DNA of 39,437 bases, from the NCBI GenBank assembly GCA_018304615.1, contig JAGVVV010000012.1:1-39437 (forward strand), given 5' to 3'. Positions within the stretch are counted from its first letter, which is position 1; the number at the start of each line of letters is the position of its first letter. The translations under genes were made by a program, and so were the position numbers. This DNA comes from Candidatus Aenigmatarchaeota archaeon. GTDB lineage: Archaea > Aenigmatarchaeota > Aenigmatarchaeia > CG10238-14 > SCSR01. Positions 24,231 through 33,688 of the stretch are shown here, one piece after another. A model generated the notes under the pieces. The model did no database searches. It worked only from the letters and a program-made list of their open reading frames with translations, and was not told the DNA's origin.

Positions 24231-24238
24231 ATTTATAA
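24231..24238 (+). promoter_or_regulatory. TATA-like box for the ABC importer operon
   Basis: ATTTATAA lies 29-36 nt before the ATG at 24267 in the short intergenic region shared with the divergent ligase gene. Confidence 0.45.
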
Positions 24239-24266
24239 CTAAACTTATTATATTAATGTGAACTAA

Positions 24267-25247
24267 ATGGATTTTCAAAAAAAATTTACAAAAATTCTCT
24301 TTGTGACAGTAATAACAATATTTGTAGTTGTCATTTACGTTCAATATACCGATCAATATAAGCCGGTCAAAAATCTCAAAATGGGGATACAAGCTGGCAA
24401 AACTCTCAATTCATTTTTTCCAATATATGTCGCCGAAGAGAAGGGCTTCCTAAAAGAAGAAGGACTAAACATTACCTTTATACAACTAGGTCCTACAATG
24501 TCTACAAATGCTCTGATTTCAGGTAATATAGAATTTAGTTACGATCTTCCTGCCGCTATAAATGCAAAACTCGGCGGCGCTGATATCAAAGTCATCATGA
24601 TCTATTCAAACAATGACAATTTTCTTTATTCAAATTTTAGCTCTATTGAGGAACTTAAAGGAAAAAGAATTGCTGTAGCATCATTAGGTGGAGCTTCATA
24701 CACAAGATTGTATAACTTATTGAAGAGTGAAAGGTTAAAAATCAGTGATGTAGAAATTACTGTTATACCTGATGCAGGTCAAAGAATCAACGCTTTCAAA
24801 TCAGGTTTTATTGACGCAACAATTTCCCCGATACCTCCCAGCATTGCATTCCAACCAAATGAAGTTAAGATGATATTGTATTTGGGCAGCGATTCTCAAA
24901 CCACAATGGTAGGTGCAATTGTAACAACAGAAAAATATCTAAAGGAAAATCCTGAAACAGTAATGAAATTCACGACAGTCATAGCGAAAACGATAAAGTA
25001 TATTTATGAAGATAAAGAAGGAACGACAGAACTCATAAAATCTGGGTTGAATGCTAATGAAAAGCAGGCAATGGATATATACAAATTTATTTTAGCTCAT
25101 CATTATTATACGACAAAAACTGATTTGGAAAATCTTGATACAGAAATAAAAGAAATTGCCGAATCGACAGGAAAAAATGCAGTTCCTGCAACAGACTTTT
25201 ATGATTCAAATTTTGTCGATAAACTGCCTAAAGAATTACAGATATAA
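24267..25247 (+). CDS. ABC transporter substrate-binding protein (NMT1/THI5, SsuA/TauA-like)
   Basis: 326 residues. N-terminal TM anchor (about 11-26), then the periplasmic-binding domain beginning MGIQAGKTLNSFFPIYVAEEKGFLKEEGL, the classic NMT1/SsuA opening. ELKGKRIAVASLGGASY, VIPDAGQRINAFKSGFIDA and TTEKYLKENPE follow. Family members bind sulfonates, taurine, nitrate, or thiamine precursors; the ligand here cannot be read. It is the first gene of a three-gene importer operon (22 bases, then 3 bases between genes). Anchoring by an N-terminal helix is normal in archaea. Confidence 0.88.
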   Translation: MDFQKKFTKILFVTVITIFVVVIYVQYTDQYKPVKNLKMGIQAGKTLNSFFPIYVAEEKGFLKEEGLNITFIQLGPTMSTNALISGNIEFSYDLPAAINAKLGGADIKVIMIYSNNDNFLYSNFSSIEELKGKRIAVASLGGASYTRLYNLLKSERLKISDVEITVIPDAGQRINAFKSGFIDATISPIPPSIAFQPNEVKMILYLGSDSQTTMVGAIVTTEKYLKENPETVMKFTTVIAKTIKYIYEDKEGTTELIKSGLNANEKQAMDIYKFILAHHYYTTKTDLENLDTEIKEIAESTGKNAVPATDFYDSNFVDKLPKELQI

Positions 25248-25269
25248 ATGTAGACAATAAAAAATAATC

Positions 25270-25995
25270 ATGAAGATCCTCAAAATTAAAAATATTTCAA
25301 AATCGTTTGATAAACTAAAAGTTCTTCATAAGCTAAATTTCGAAGTAAAAAAAGGAGAATTTTTTTCCATAGTAGGACCAAATGGCTGCGGAAAAACTAC
25401 AATATTAAACATACTGGCTGGAATTTTGGTTCCGGATTCAGGCAAAATAATTTTGGAGAAAGAAGACATAACAGGTAAAATTAGTGGAAAATTAGGCTAT
25501 ATGCCGCAAAAAGATATTCTCTTGCCATGGAGAAACGTCTTTGATAATCTGAAACTAGTCACAGAAGTTCAAGAAAACGCAGCAAATACAAATTCATTAA
25601 TAAAAGAATATATGAAAAAACTAAACCTTCTTGCATTCAAAAAATTTTATCCTTACCAATTATCAGGGGGTTTTATAAAAAGAACATCATTGGCAAGGAC
25701 TTTAATATATAGCACAATCACTGGAGCTAATGTGATAATGCTTGACGAACCATTTTCAAATTTAGATGCTATGACAAAATATGATCTTAAAATGGATTTG
25801 GAGAAAATACTCAGAGAAGAAGGAAGAACAATAATTTTTGTCACGCATGACATAAGTGAAGCGATTTCGATTTCTGATAGAATCGTCATTTTCAAGAAGA
25901 GACCGGCAAGAATAAAGAAAATTTTTGATTTAAGAGAGATGGGAAAAGAAGGCTTGGAGGAAAAAATAATGAAAAATCTGAAGGATGAGATTTAA
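25270..25995 (+). CDS. ABC transporter ATPase (SsuB/TauB-like)
   Basis: 241 residues. Walker A GPNGCGKTT (36-44), Q-loop MPQKDILLPWRNV, signature LSGGFIKR (131-138), Walker B VIMLDEPF (155-162), D-loop NLDAMTK, and H-loop VTHD (H193). PW after the Q-loop is typical of the SsuB/TauB/NrtD group. The signature continues FIKR where most relatives have MRQR or MKQR, a modest deviation. It energises import by the neighbouring permease. Confidence 0.9.
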   Translation: MKILKIKNISKSFDKLKVLHKLNFEVKKGEFFSIVGPNGCGKTTILNILAGILVPDSGKIILEKEDITGKISGKLGYMPQKDILLPWRNVFDNLKLVTEVQENAANTNSLIKEYMKKLNLLAFKKFYPYQLSGGFIKRTSLARTLIYSTITGANVIMLDEPFSNLDAMTKYDLKMDLEKILREEGRTIIFVTHDISEAISISDRIVIFKKRPARIKKIFDLREMGKEGLEEKIMKNLKDEI

Positions 25996-25998
25996 CAA

Positions 25999-26778
25999 AT
26001 GTCACAAAATATAACAAAAAAGGAAAACAAAATGAAAGATCTATCATTATTTTTAATTTCACTAGTACTATTACTTTCTGCCTGGGAATGGTCAGTTAAT
26101 TCAGGTTATCTAAATATAATTTTTTTCAGCAAACCGTCATCGATTTTGCACGAATTTCTAAATCTGCTTAAAAGTGGCGAACTAATCAATCATCTTACAA
26201 TCACATTGCAGGAAGTTTTTATAGGATTCTTCATCGGAATTTTTGCTGGAATAGGAATGGGATTGCTATTCCGATGGAAACAAACTCTTGCAAAAATTTT
26301 CCTACCATACATTCAGTTTCTTTACAGTACTCCTTACGTCGCAATCGTGCCATTGCTGATGCTTTGGGTAGGAATCGACTTATTTTTTAAAATAGCATCA
26401 GTAGTGATAGCAGTTTTGCCGATAATGACCATCCAGACATACGAAGGCACAAGAACTGTTGAAAAAGATTTTGTAAATCTGCTTCGATCTATGAAATTTT
26501 CGAACTTCCAAATAGTCAAGAAAGTCGCTCTACCAAGTTCATTATTTTTTATTTTCACAGGAATGAGATTGTCGTTCGGGAGAGCAGTTGTTATAGCAAT
26601 TGTTGCTGAATTTCAGGCATCAACGGCTGGAATTGGTTATTTGATTCAGTATTCAGCACAGACATTTGACACGACAAAATTGCTAGTTGGAGTTTTTATA
26701 ATATCGCTCATTTCTGTTTTGATAATTCGTCTACTAGTTGCTTTAGAAAAATATATTATAAAATGGCATCCATCATAA
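25999..26778 (+). CDS. ABC transporter permease (SsuC/TauC-like)
   Basis: 259 residues with about six TM helices. The binding-protein-dependent permease signature is visible around the loop with EGTRTVEKDFVNLLRSMKFSNFQIVKKVALPSSLFFIFTGMRLSFGRAVVIAIVAE, the EAA-like cytoplasmic loop that contacts the ATPase (quoted here in part: ALPSSLFFIFTGMRL). The N-terminus has a short charged leader (SQNITKKENKMKD). It closes the importer operon; the next gene is convergent. Confidence 0.88.
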   Translation: MSQNITKKENKMKDLSLFLISLVLLLSAWEWSVNSGYLNIIFFSKPSSILHEFLNLLKSGELINHLTITLQEVFIGFFIGIFAGIGMGLLFRWKQTLAKIFLPYIQFLYSTPYVAIVPLLMLWVGIDLFFKIASVVIAVLPIMTIQTYEGTRTVEKDFVNLLRSMKFSNFQIVKKVALPSSLFFIFTGMRLSFGRAVVIAIVAEFQASTAGIGYLIQYSAQTFDTTKLLVGVFIISLISVLIIRLLVALEKYIIKWHPS

Positions 26779-26780
26779 TT

Positions 26781-27485
26781 CTATAATTTTTTTAGAAGAA
26801 AACTCCATGTATGAGCTGAAGGATCAAAGCCTTCTATTTTTTTATAACTAAATTTATTCCTGAAAATCTTCGAATATCCTAAGTTCATATAAAAAGGAAG
26901 GAAACCAACCGTACTCCATACTTTTATTACTTTTAAATCATTGAGCTCAAAATTTTTTACAATATTCTCAAAAGAGTAAAAGTAAACCCTCATCGTTTTA
27001 AAACCAAGTTTCATTATCGTCTGATAAAAAAGATTTATTGCTGCCTTATTGTTCTTGAAAGTGGCTAAATAAAGAAATCCTCCTTTCTTAGTAACTCTAC
27101 TCAATTCATTAATACTGTTCCCTAGTGAAGAAAGGTGCAAAAAAGTAGCAATGCATACGACTTTATCAAAGCTACTGTCCTTAAAGGGAAGAGAATTAAT
27201 GTCGCCAACCACAAGCTTACATCTTTTCCCAATCTGCATTTTTTTCAATCTTGTTCTCAGTAGCTTTATTGCTGTTGGCGATATATCCAATCCTGTAATT
27301 TTTATACCTCTCTTAGCAGCAGGAACAATAATTTTTCCATAAGAACCACAACCCGCATCTAATATTCTATCATCTTTTGCAACTCTTAACACATCAAGAA
27401 TTTCATCTCCACGATTCCAAAGTTCATCTTCTTTTGCATGGCTTTTAAATGAAAAGCGGCCTTTCATTGATAATTCTTCATTCAC
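26781..27485 (-). CDS. SAM-dependent class I methyltransferase
   Basis: 234 residues from a GTG at 27485; an ATG at 27467 (MKGRFS) is a likely alternative because the divergent gene starts only nine bases away. Motif I ILDAGCGSYG (41-50), GLDISPTA, VGDINSLPF, VCIATFLHLS, and TKKGGFLYLATF match methyltransferase-11/25 enzymes such as tRNA or small-molecule methyltransferases (the N-terminal ELWNRGDEIL also recalls Trm9-like proteins, but this is weak). It is convergent with the ABC permease (2-base gap) and divergent from a GT-C gene. The target is unknown; sugar methylation is suggested by context only. Confidence 0.83.
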   Translation of the reverse strand: MNEELSMKGRFSFKSHAKEDELWNRGDEILDVLRVAKDDRILDAGCGSYGKIIVPAAKRGIKITGLDISPTAIKLLRTRLKKMQIGKRCKLVVGDINSLPFKDSSFDKVVCIATFLHLSSLGNSINELSRVTKKGGFLYLATFKNNKAAINLFYQTIMKLGFKTMRVYFYSFENIVKNFELNDLKVIKVWSTVGFLPFYMNLGYSKIFRNKFSYKKIEGFDPSAHTWSFLLKKL

Positions 27486-27494
27486 ATAATCAAA

Positions 27495-29249
27495 TTGACA
27501 AGCACAGAAATTAAAATATTTCTAATTTTTTTCATTATTTATGCCATTTTCATTCATTGGAACGGCTGGGATGAGAACAGTAGATATTTCTTGACAAGAG
27601 CAATTGTTGATGAACACAGATTTGAAATTGATACATTTGCTAATCAAACCTCGGATCGAACTGTTGTTGATGGACATTACTATTCCGATAAGGATCCTGG
27701 AATATCGATGGTAGCATCAATACCTTACGGAATTTTCAAATTTTTCTTTCATGATGATAGCAGAAAAGAAAATCAAGTATTTATCACGAATACGATAGGT
27801 AAAGTATCGATATATGATATACTAAATCCTGGTTATTTTACCTTATATTCCATGGCAATTGTTATTATTTTCACCTCTGTACTATTCTCATCCCTAACAG
27901 TTGTCTTGCTATATAAAATGACAAACTTTTTCACAAATAAGAAAAAAATTAAGTTACTATTTGCTGCAACAGCCGGATTGGCGACTACTATCTTCCCATA
28001 CGCATTGGTCTTCACAGACAATGCAATGGCTACATTTTTTGCACTATTTGGATTCTATTTTCTTCTAAAAAAGAAATATGAAAACGTAGAACAAAAGAAA
28101 TATTCTTTTTTTGCAGGACTTTGTTTCGGCATAGGTGCCATAACAAGTATTTTTATTGTAATTATTTCTTTTGTAGCATTTATCTATCTCTTCATTTCTT
28201 ATAACAAGAAAAATCGTTATTTGACGGTTTTCATTTTAGGATTTCTATTAATATTTTCGGTCTCTCTAACCTATAATTTCATCATCTTTAAAAATCCCTT
28301 TGTTTTGTATCATTTTTATATCGATACAAATCTCTTTATTTTTTCCCAGCAACATTTTTATGCTCTTTGGAAAGAATTTATTCCGGAACCTTACATCTTT
28401 TGGAGACTACTTTTCGATCCCTATAAGGGTATATTTTTTTACTATCCGATTCTTTTGATTTCAGTTTACGGCTTATATTTGATGCGCAAGACAATGAAAC
28501 CCGAAATATTATTTATAGTTTTAGTCCTTGCATTCAACATTGTCTTAAATTCTACTGTAAGTAGTTCGTGGTGGGGTGGAGGATTCTTCGGTCCTCGTCA
28601 TTTGACATATTTTGTCCCGTTCTTTTTGCTTCCGCTTATTTTCGTTTTAGACCAAAAAAGTAAAAGCAAGTGGATAAAATCTATATTCGTATTGACACTT
28701 GCCTTCTCGATTCTGGTAAACTTCGCTGGATTGAGGAAGCCAGCCCAGGAAATAGTAGGTGATGATAAGTTGCGTGTAGCAAACCAATACGAATCAAAAA
28801 TTAATTCGTTCGAAATTTTACTAAATCCATTATTCGATTATTACTTCCCAGAATTTTTCAACAGCGGCCCGAGGAGTAGAATACTAGAAACTGTCTCTGA
28901 TTGCGATAACTTGGTTGATATAAGGGAGCCAAACCCTATCTATCCGGATAAATGCATTAATCCTATATCTGCGTACGGAGAAATGGTCCTTCCACCAAAC
29001 TCTTCTATAAAATTCTGCGCATGTGCGTTGTATGCTGGAGGAGATGGTGTCGATGTTAACGTTGGAATTGATGGAAAGAATCACACGATTCATATAGATT
29101 CGAACAAGTGCATAAAGGAAATTTGGCAAAGTCCTTTCAACGATGGTAAAAAGCATAAAGTAACAATAGAACCAGTTGTTTATGGGATATGCGATTATGA
29201 AGGAGCAATAATCAGAGAATTTACAGTCATTAACAATACTAATCAATAG
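27495..29249 (+). CDS. GT-C-type membrane glycosyltransferase with D-E loop motif
   Basis: 584 residues from a TTG start (no closer ATG). The N-terminal two thirds has about ten TM helices; the last 160 or so residues form an extracytoplasmic domain with paired cysteines (SDCDNL, DKCINP, KFCACAL, NKCIKE, GICDYE). The first loop has WDENSRY (D26/E27), a proper GT-C acidic pair, and DGHYYSDKDPG, a motif seen in this type of PMT-related enzyme. GGGFFGPRHLTYF lies in a later loop. It probably uses a polyprenyl-phosphate sugar outside the cell. Its start lies nine bases from the divergent methyltransferase. Confidence 0.78.
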   Translation: MTSTEIKIFLIFFIIYAIFIHWNGWDENSRYFLTRAIVDEHRFEIDTFANQTSDRTVVDGHYYSDKDPGISMVASIPYGIFKFFFHDDSRKENQVFITNTIGKVSIYDILNPGYFTLYSMAIVIIFTSVLFSSLTVVLLYKMTNFFTNKKKIKLLFAATAGLATTIFPYALVFTDNAMATFFALFGFYFLLKKKYENVEQKKYSFFAGLCFGIGAITSIFIVIISFVAFIYLFISYNKKNRYLTVFILGFLLIFSVSLTYNFIIFKNPFVLYHFYIDTNLFIFSQQHFYALWKEFIPEPYIFWRLLFDPYKGIFFYYPILLISVYGLYLMRKTMKPEILFIVLVLAFNIVLNSTVSSSWWGGGFFGPRHLTYFVPFFLLPLIFVLDQKSKSKWIKSIFVLTLAFSILVNFAGLRKPAQEIVGDDKLRVANQYESKINSFEILLNPLFDYYFPEFFNSGPRSRILETVSDCDNLVDIREPNPIYPDKCINPISAYGEMVLPPNSSIKFCACALYAGGDGVDVNVGIDGKNHTIHIDSNKCIKEIWQSPFNDGKKHKVTIEPVVYGICDYEGAIIREFTVINNTNQ

Positions 29250-29364
29250 ATCGATGGTTCAATATTAACGACGGCGACCGAAAAAAATATATCCGCTAGC
29301 AAATGAAATAACTGTAGAGGAATCCTTTAGAGATTGATGAATTCAAAAAGAGCAATTGATTATC

Positions 29365-30366
29365 ATGCATAAAGCATTGCTTAAGAAAACAATTCGCGCT
29401 GTATTGCGAGAGAAATTGATGAAAAGGAAGACTCCTTTCATTTCTGCTTTCGAAATCCTTTATCGCTGCAATTTGCTCTGCGAGTTTTGCCGAATTCCCC
29501 TGAATAAAAAATATGAAATGACTACAGACGAATTAAAAACGGCGATAAGAGAATTTTCTGAGGCCGGAATGGGCATTGCAATATTCACTGGCGGCGAACC
29601 AACATTACGCGACGACCTAGGTGAACTTATCAACTATACGAAAAGTTTCGGAGTGTTTACTCATCTTGTAACAAACGGAACTTACTTGTCAAAAAGAATA
29701 AATCTCGTCAAAGATGTTGATTCGCTTTCCATTTCAATTGATGGGCCAAAAGAAATTCATGATAAGCTGCGAGGGCCTGGAGTTTTTGACAGAGCAATGG
29801 AAGGCCTGAAGACGGCGAAAGAGCATGGAACATTCGTTCATCTGATGTCAATCATAACTCAGGACAACGTCAAAAATGACGGTGAAGGAATCAAGCAGCT
29901 AATTGACATTTCACGCAAGCATGACGTGATGATAAACTTCCAACCGATTTATTCCGATCAATACAACAAGCTTGACCTGGCAAAAGTTTTTCCGCAACGT
30001 GATGAACTGATTCATGCAATTGAAATGATTGAACAATACAAGAAAGAGACTGGAAACGTGATGGCTTCATTTGCCTACCTGCGCGCGCTGAAAAATATTG
30101 ATAAAATAAAATGGAGTTGCAAGGCCGGACAGTTGTATTCATTCGTATTTCCAGACGGTAAGGTTGCACCGTGCTATTTCAAGGAAAACAGCACTATGAA
30201 CGGTCTAGAACACGGCTTCATAAATGCTTTCAACAAATTGCCATCGATAAATGAAAACGGCGGTTGCTGCAAGCGGCTTTGTCACGGATATCGCGAATAC
30301 AATCTTGTTTTCGATATGAACTTCCAAAGCCTAGCGAACGCACTTAAAAATCTCGTTATGCACTGA
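29365..30366 (+). CDS. Radical SAM protein with SPASM-like C-terminus
   Basis: 333 residues from the ATG at 29365; the ORF track's TTG at 29356 is less likely. The 4Fe-4S motif is CNLLCEFC, followed by IFTGGEPTLRDDLGE (SAM contact), VTNGTYL, and SIDGPKEIHDKLRG. The C-terminal CKAGQLY..FPDGKVAPCYF and CCKRLCHGYREY supply extra cysteines like a SPASM/twitch auxiliary cluster. Members carry out radical modifications of peptides or sugars; the substrate is not readable. It is the intact relative of the broken copy at 21775-22805, so this locus retains at least one functional gene. Confidence 0.87.
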   Translation: MHKALLKKTIRAVLREKLMKRKTPFISAFEILYRCNLLCEFCRIPLNKKYEMTTDELKTAIREFSEAGMGIAIFTGGEPTLRDDLGELINYTKSFGVFTHLVTNGTYLSKRINLVKDVDSLSISIDGPKEIHDKLRGPGVFDRAMEGLKTAKEHGTFVHLMSIITQDNVKNDGEGIKQLIDISRKHDVMINFQPIYSDQYNKLDLAKVFPQRDELIHAIEMIEQYKKETGNVMASFAYLRALKNIDKIKWSCKAGQLYSFVFPDGKVAPCYFKENSTMNGLEHGFINAFNKLPSINENGGCCKRLCHGYREYNLVFDMNFQSLANALKNLVMH

Positions 30367-30371
30367 ATTTC

Positions 30372-30380
30372 AAATATTTA
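30372..30380 (+). promoter_or_regulatory. TATA-like box for the PTPS-related membrane gene
   Basis: AAATATTTA lies 26-34 nt before the ATG at 30406. Confidence 0.4.
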
Positions 30381-30405
30381 CACTTGAATAATTCATCTTA
30401 ATAAT

Positions 30406-32544
30406 ATGCCAAAATTGGAACCAAAAGTTCTGGCAATTTTCGCCATACTTCTGCTGAGCTACTACTACATTTTCGCAATAACGCCATTGTTTAATATTCA
30501 GCTTCTTCTTTTGACAGTGGGTGTGACATTTTTATATTTCCATTTTGTCAAACCGGAAGCAAAACAAAGAATAATGAATTTTTTGGAAAGCAGGTCCAAT
30601 TTACTTTTTATTTTCCTATTGCTACTGTCACTAGCAATACTTTACAATGGAGGATTGTTTAAGGAAGGAATTGTCGTTTTCCAGGATTATTCCTTCCATT
30701 ATTTTCGAACATATCTTTTGACGCACGTGTTGCTACCGAAATTTGGAAGTGTAGTGGGGTGGACACAATATTTCCAAGCAGGAATGCCAGAATTTTACGA
30801 CTATCCTCCTTTGAGTTATTTAATAACATCAGGATTTTACTACTTACTATCAGGAAAGGTGCTGCTTGAAACTTTATTCAGAATAACTATTGCAATTGCC
30901 TTTTTGCTACCGACAATCGGAATTTACAAATTAACTAAAACACTTACACAAAAGAAAGTGATTGCGCTATTTGCAGCATTTTTATGGCTAGGATTTCCCC
31001 ACAATCAATTTGTCTACGGCAATTACACAACTTACTTCGCGCTGGGCTGGGTTTTTCTAGGACTGTGCTTCTTTTTTGATTACCTAAAAGAAAAAAAGTT
31101 GCATCACCTACTTTTATCGACAACACTTTTTGCGTTCACGCTTCTTTCCAATCCAATGATACTCGTCCCAACATTTTTCGTTATTATTTTCAGCCTGCGA
31201 AAATTAGCATTAAGGGACTTTCTAGTCCTATCAATCGGAATTTTCCTAATTTCGTTTATATGGTTCGTACAAATTTATGAAGGATACGAATATCTGTCAC
31301 AGATTCACACCCAAACATTACTTGCATTTCCGGAATGGTTCAACATCTACAATCAGTTCTTTGTCCGCTTCTTGTATCTTACCCCCGCAGTTTTCTTTTT
31401 AATATTTATTGGAATGTTCTTCAAAACAGACAAATCAATAGAGCGACTCCTCCATTCGCTAATACTCATAATCATTTTCCTCATAGCAGTCGAACAACTT
31501 CAGCCGCATATTAACTTCCTTTCAACACTTCAGCCAGAAAAAACCGTTTTGTTTTTGCGTGGGATAATGATAATTGTTACAGTTTTCTTTGCATATACGA
31601 TCGTAAGCTCGAAAGAAATGTCAAAAAATAGGTTAATAGAAAATGCTCTCAGCAGTTTGATAGTCACGGCAATAATACTTTCTTCGCTTGTTTACCTTCC
31701 TTATTTGCTTACCTCATGGAGCAACGTTTATGATTCGGATTTCGTCAAAATTGTCGGCTATTATAAATCATTCGGCGGCAAAGAGGTCTTTTCATACGCC
31801 CCACTCGGGTCTTTGATTGAAACGTTTGACTTCATAAAAAGAACTGCAACCGTTGAATCAAGAATTTTATTTGAAAACTCCAAGGAAGGCAATCTCGGAT
31901 ACGCAACTCTTTCACTAGGTCCTCTATTGACAGGCAAGAATTTCATTGGAGGACAATTTTTCCAGATTGAGCTAAATGACCAGAACGCTAACGCGATATC
32001 CGGGAAAATTTTGGGGAAAAGTATAACAAATTATACAGCTGAGGAATTCGAAAGTAAGTTGAACGCATTTAATATAGGCTATATTGCCGCATGGAGCAAC
32101 GATTTTGTCAGCTTTCTGAAATCTCATCCAGAAACACTCCAACTGCGTTTCACAAGCAGTGATAATTTCCTTTATGTATTCGAGTACGCAAAAAGCGAAA
32201 AAAAATATGCAGCAAGCAACAACAAATTAATGGTGATAAATACAATCGTCATTGACGACAATTTAATGGAATTTGAAATTAAAAATGCAAGAATCGGCGA
32301 CAAAATTTTGCTTAAAGAAACATACAATACCCATTGGAAAGTATTTGTTGACGAAGAAAGTGTTAAACCAGATAAAGAAGAGCTGCATTTGATGTCAATA
32401 AAATCGCCGAGAAATGGAGATTATACGTTAAAAATTGTTTACGAAAAAACCCCTCAAGAAATAATTGCTCCTATTGTGACACTACTTTCGTTAATTACGA
32501 TTTTGGTAATGGCAGCTTATTATAAGTGGAAATTGAAAAAGTGA
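30406..32544 (+). CDS. Large multi-TM protein, PTPS-related/GT-C-like
   Basis: 712 residues with about a dozen TM helices in the first 430 residues, then a large extracytoplasmic region and a final TM helix (about 685-705) with a basic tail. Loop 1 has FQDYSFHYFR (D94, H98) followed by GWTQYFQAGMPEFYDYPPLSY, the acidic-then-YPPL layout of PTPS-related (PF10131-type) and YfhO-like membrane proteins, which are GT-C-like. No WWDYG motif is seen, so it is not an obvious AglB/STT3 oligosaccharyltransferase. The C-terminal KETYNTHWKVFVDEE...GDYTLKIVYEK fits the YfhO-like end. A lipid-linked sugar transferase role is inferred. Four bases separate it from the GT4 gene. Confidence 0.7.
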   Translation: MPKLEPKVLAIFAILLLSYYYIFAITPLFNIQLLLLTVGVTFLYFHFVKPEAKQRIMNFLESRSNLLFIFLLLLSLAILYNGGLFKEGIVVFQDYSFHYFRTYLLTHVLLPKFGSVVGWTQYFQAGMPEFYDYPPLSYLITSGFYYLLSGKVLLETLFRITIAIAFLLPTIGIYKLTKTLTQKKVIALFAAFLWLGFPHNQFVYGNYTTYFALGWVFLGLCFFFDYLKEKKLHHLLLSTTLFAFTLLSNPMILVPTFFVIIFSLRKLALRDFLVLSIGIFLISFIWFVQIYEGYEYLSQIHTQTLLAFPEWFNIYNQFFVRFLYLTPAVFFLIFIGMFFKTDKSIERLLHSLILIIIFLIAVEQLQPHINFLSTLQPEKTVLFLRGIMIIVTVFFAYTIVSSKEMSKNRLIENALSSLIVTAIILSSLVYLPYLLTSWSNVYDSDFVKIVGYYKSFGGKEVFSYAPLGSLIETFDFIKRTATVESRILFENSKEGNLGYATLSLGPLLTGKNFIGGQFFQIELNDQNANAISGKILGKSITNYTAEEFESKLNAFNIGYIAAWSNDFVSFLKSHPETLQLRFTSSDNFLYVFEYAKSEKKYAASNNKLMVINTIVIDDNLMEFEIKNARIGDKILLKETYNTHWKVFVDEESVKPDKEELHLMSIKSPRNGDYTLKIVYEKTPQEIIAPIVTLLSLITILVMAAYYKWKLKK

Positions 32545-32548
32545 TTGC

Positions 32549-33688
32549 ATGAAAATAACAATTGTCACGCATTCAATTTATCCTGATTCAATAGGCGGAA
32601 GAGAAAAATATGTTTATTATCTTGCTGACGTCCTAGGTAAGCGTGGCCATGAAGTCAAAGTCTTCACTTGCTCAAAAGGTTTTGCAAGCAGAGTGAAGAA
32701 ATATAAAAATTTTGCAGTTTATTATTTTCCGAGTTTAGACATACCGCTGAAGGAGGCTGTTTACAGAATTCCTGTTTTGATGTTGGACAAGTTGCTGAAA
32801 GATGATGCTGATATTTTTCACGTGTACGACCTTCATCATTTCACAAGTTTCGTCACAGCATTGGCCGCGCATGTGAAGAAAAAGCCTCTCATAATAACCG
32901 AGTGTGGTTATCCACCGCTCGAAGGCCTGATGCACTATCTAATCAAGATTTACGACAAAACACTTCTGAAATATATAGAAAGAAGATCGAACAAATTTAT
33001 TGCAGTTTCAGATTTCATTTCAAATGAGCTTAATGAAAGATACAATGTACCGCGAGGAAAAATTACAAGAATATACAACGCAATCGACACCGGCAACTTT
33101 CGTATAAGAAATCAGCAATTCAAAAAGCGTTACAATCTGAGCAACAAGCGGATAATTCTCGGTGTTGGGAGGTTAACTAAAGAAAAGGGATTCCAGCATC
33201 TCATTAAGGCTTTCAAAAAAATTAGTACAAAGTTTCCCGATACAACACTCGTTATTATTGGACCGAATAAGAGCTACAAACACCTGCTTGACAAATTGAT
33301 AAAGGATTTAGGACTTGGAAAAAAAGTGATTCTCACAGGAGCGATTGATGAAGAATTGGTAAAGGACGCAATCAGAAGCTGCGAAATGTTGGTCATACCG
33401 TCCGAATACGAACCACTTCCGCTCGTTGCTTTCGAGGCGCTGTCATACGGGAAACCTGTCATAGCGACATCCGTCGGAGGCATGCCGGAAATCTTCAATC
33501 ACAAAATCAATGGGTTGATGGCAAAACCTAGAAGCCCAGACGATCTTGCTGAAAAGATCAAGATTCTATTGACAAACAAGAAGCTAAAAGCAAAAATCAC
33601 CGCTAATTCGGAGAAAACTCTTAAAAAGTTCGATTGGCGCAAGACTGTCAGCAAGATAGAGGAGATTTATGAAAATTTTGCCGAATAA
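32549..33688 (+). CDS. Glycosyltransferase family 4 (GT-B)
   Basis: 379 residues. N-terminal domain opens with IVTHSIYPDSIGGREKYVYYLADVLGKRGHEV, typical GT4. The C-terminal domain has GVGRLTKEKGFQHLIKAF, VIIGP, VILTGAI and the E-x7-E motif EPLPLVAFE inside IPSEYEPLPLVAFEALSYGKPVIATSVGGMPE. It is a retaining GT-B enzyme using a nucleotide sugar in the cytoplasm. It lies four bases after the large membrane protein, and the next GT-C gene starts inside its last codons (20-base overlap), so the three are co-transcribed. Confidence 0.92.
   Translation: MKITIVTHSIYPDSIGGREKYVYYLADVLGKRGHEVKVFTCSKGFASRVKKYKNFAVYYFPSLDIPLKEAVYRIPVLMLDKLLKDDADIFHVYDLHHFTSFVTALAAHVKKKPLIITECGYPPLEGLMHYLIKIYDKTLLKYIERRSNKFIAVSDFISNELNERYNVPRGKITRIYNAIDTGNFRIRNQQFKKRYNLSNKRIILGVGRLTKEKGFQHLIKAFKKISTKFPDTTLVIIGPNKSYKHLLDKLIKDLGLGKKVILTGAIDEELVKDAIRSCEMLVIPSEYEPLPLVAFEALSYGKPVIATSVGGMPEIFNHKINGLMAKPRSPDDLAEKIKILLTNKKLKAKITANSEKTLKKFDWRKTVSKIEEIYENFAE

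Noticed and set aside
29250-29364. Hidden gene in the 115-base gap before the intact radical SAM gene
   Set aside because: Only an AT-rich AAAATATAT stretch that might be a distant promoter is visible; no coding frame or RNA fold stands out.
30406-32544. AglB/STT3 oligosaccharyltransferase
   Set aside because: No WWDYG or DK-type motif found; the YPPL loop fits PTPS-related/YfhO-like proteins better.
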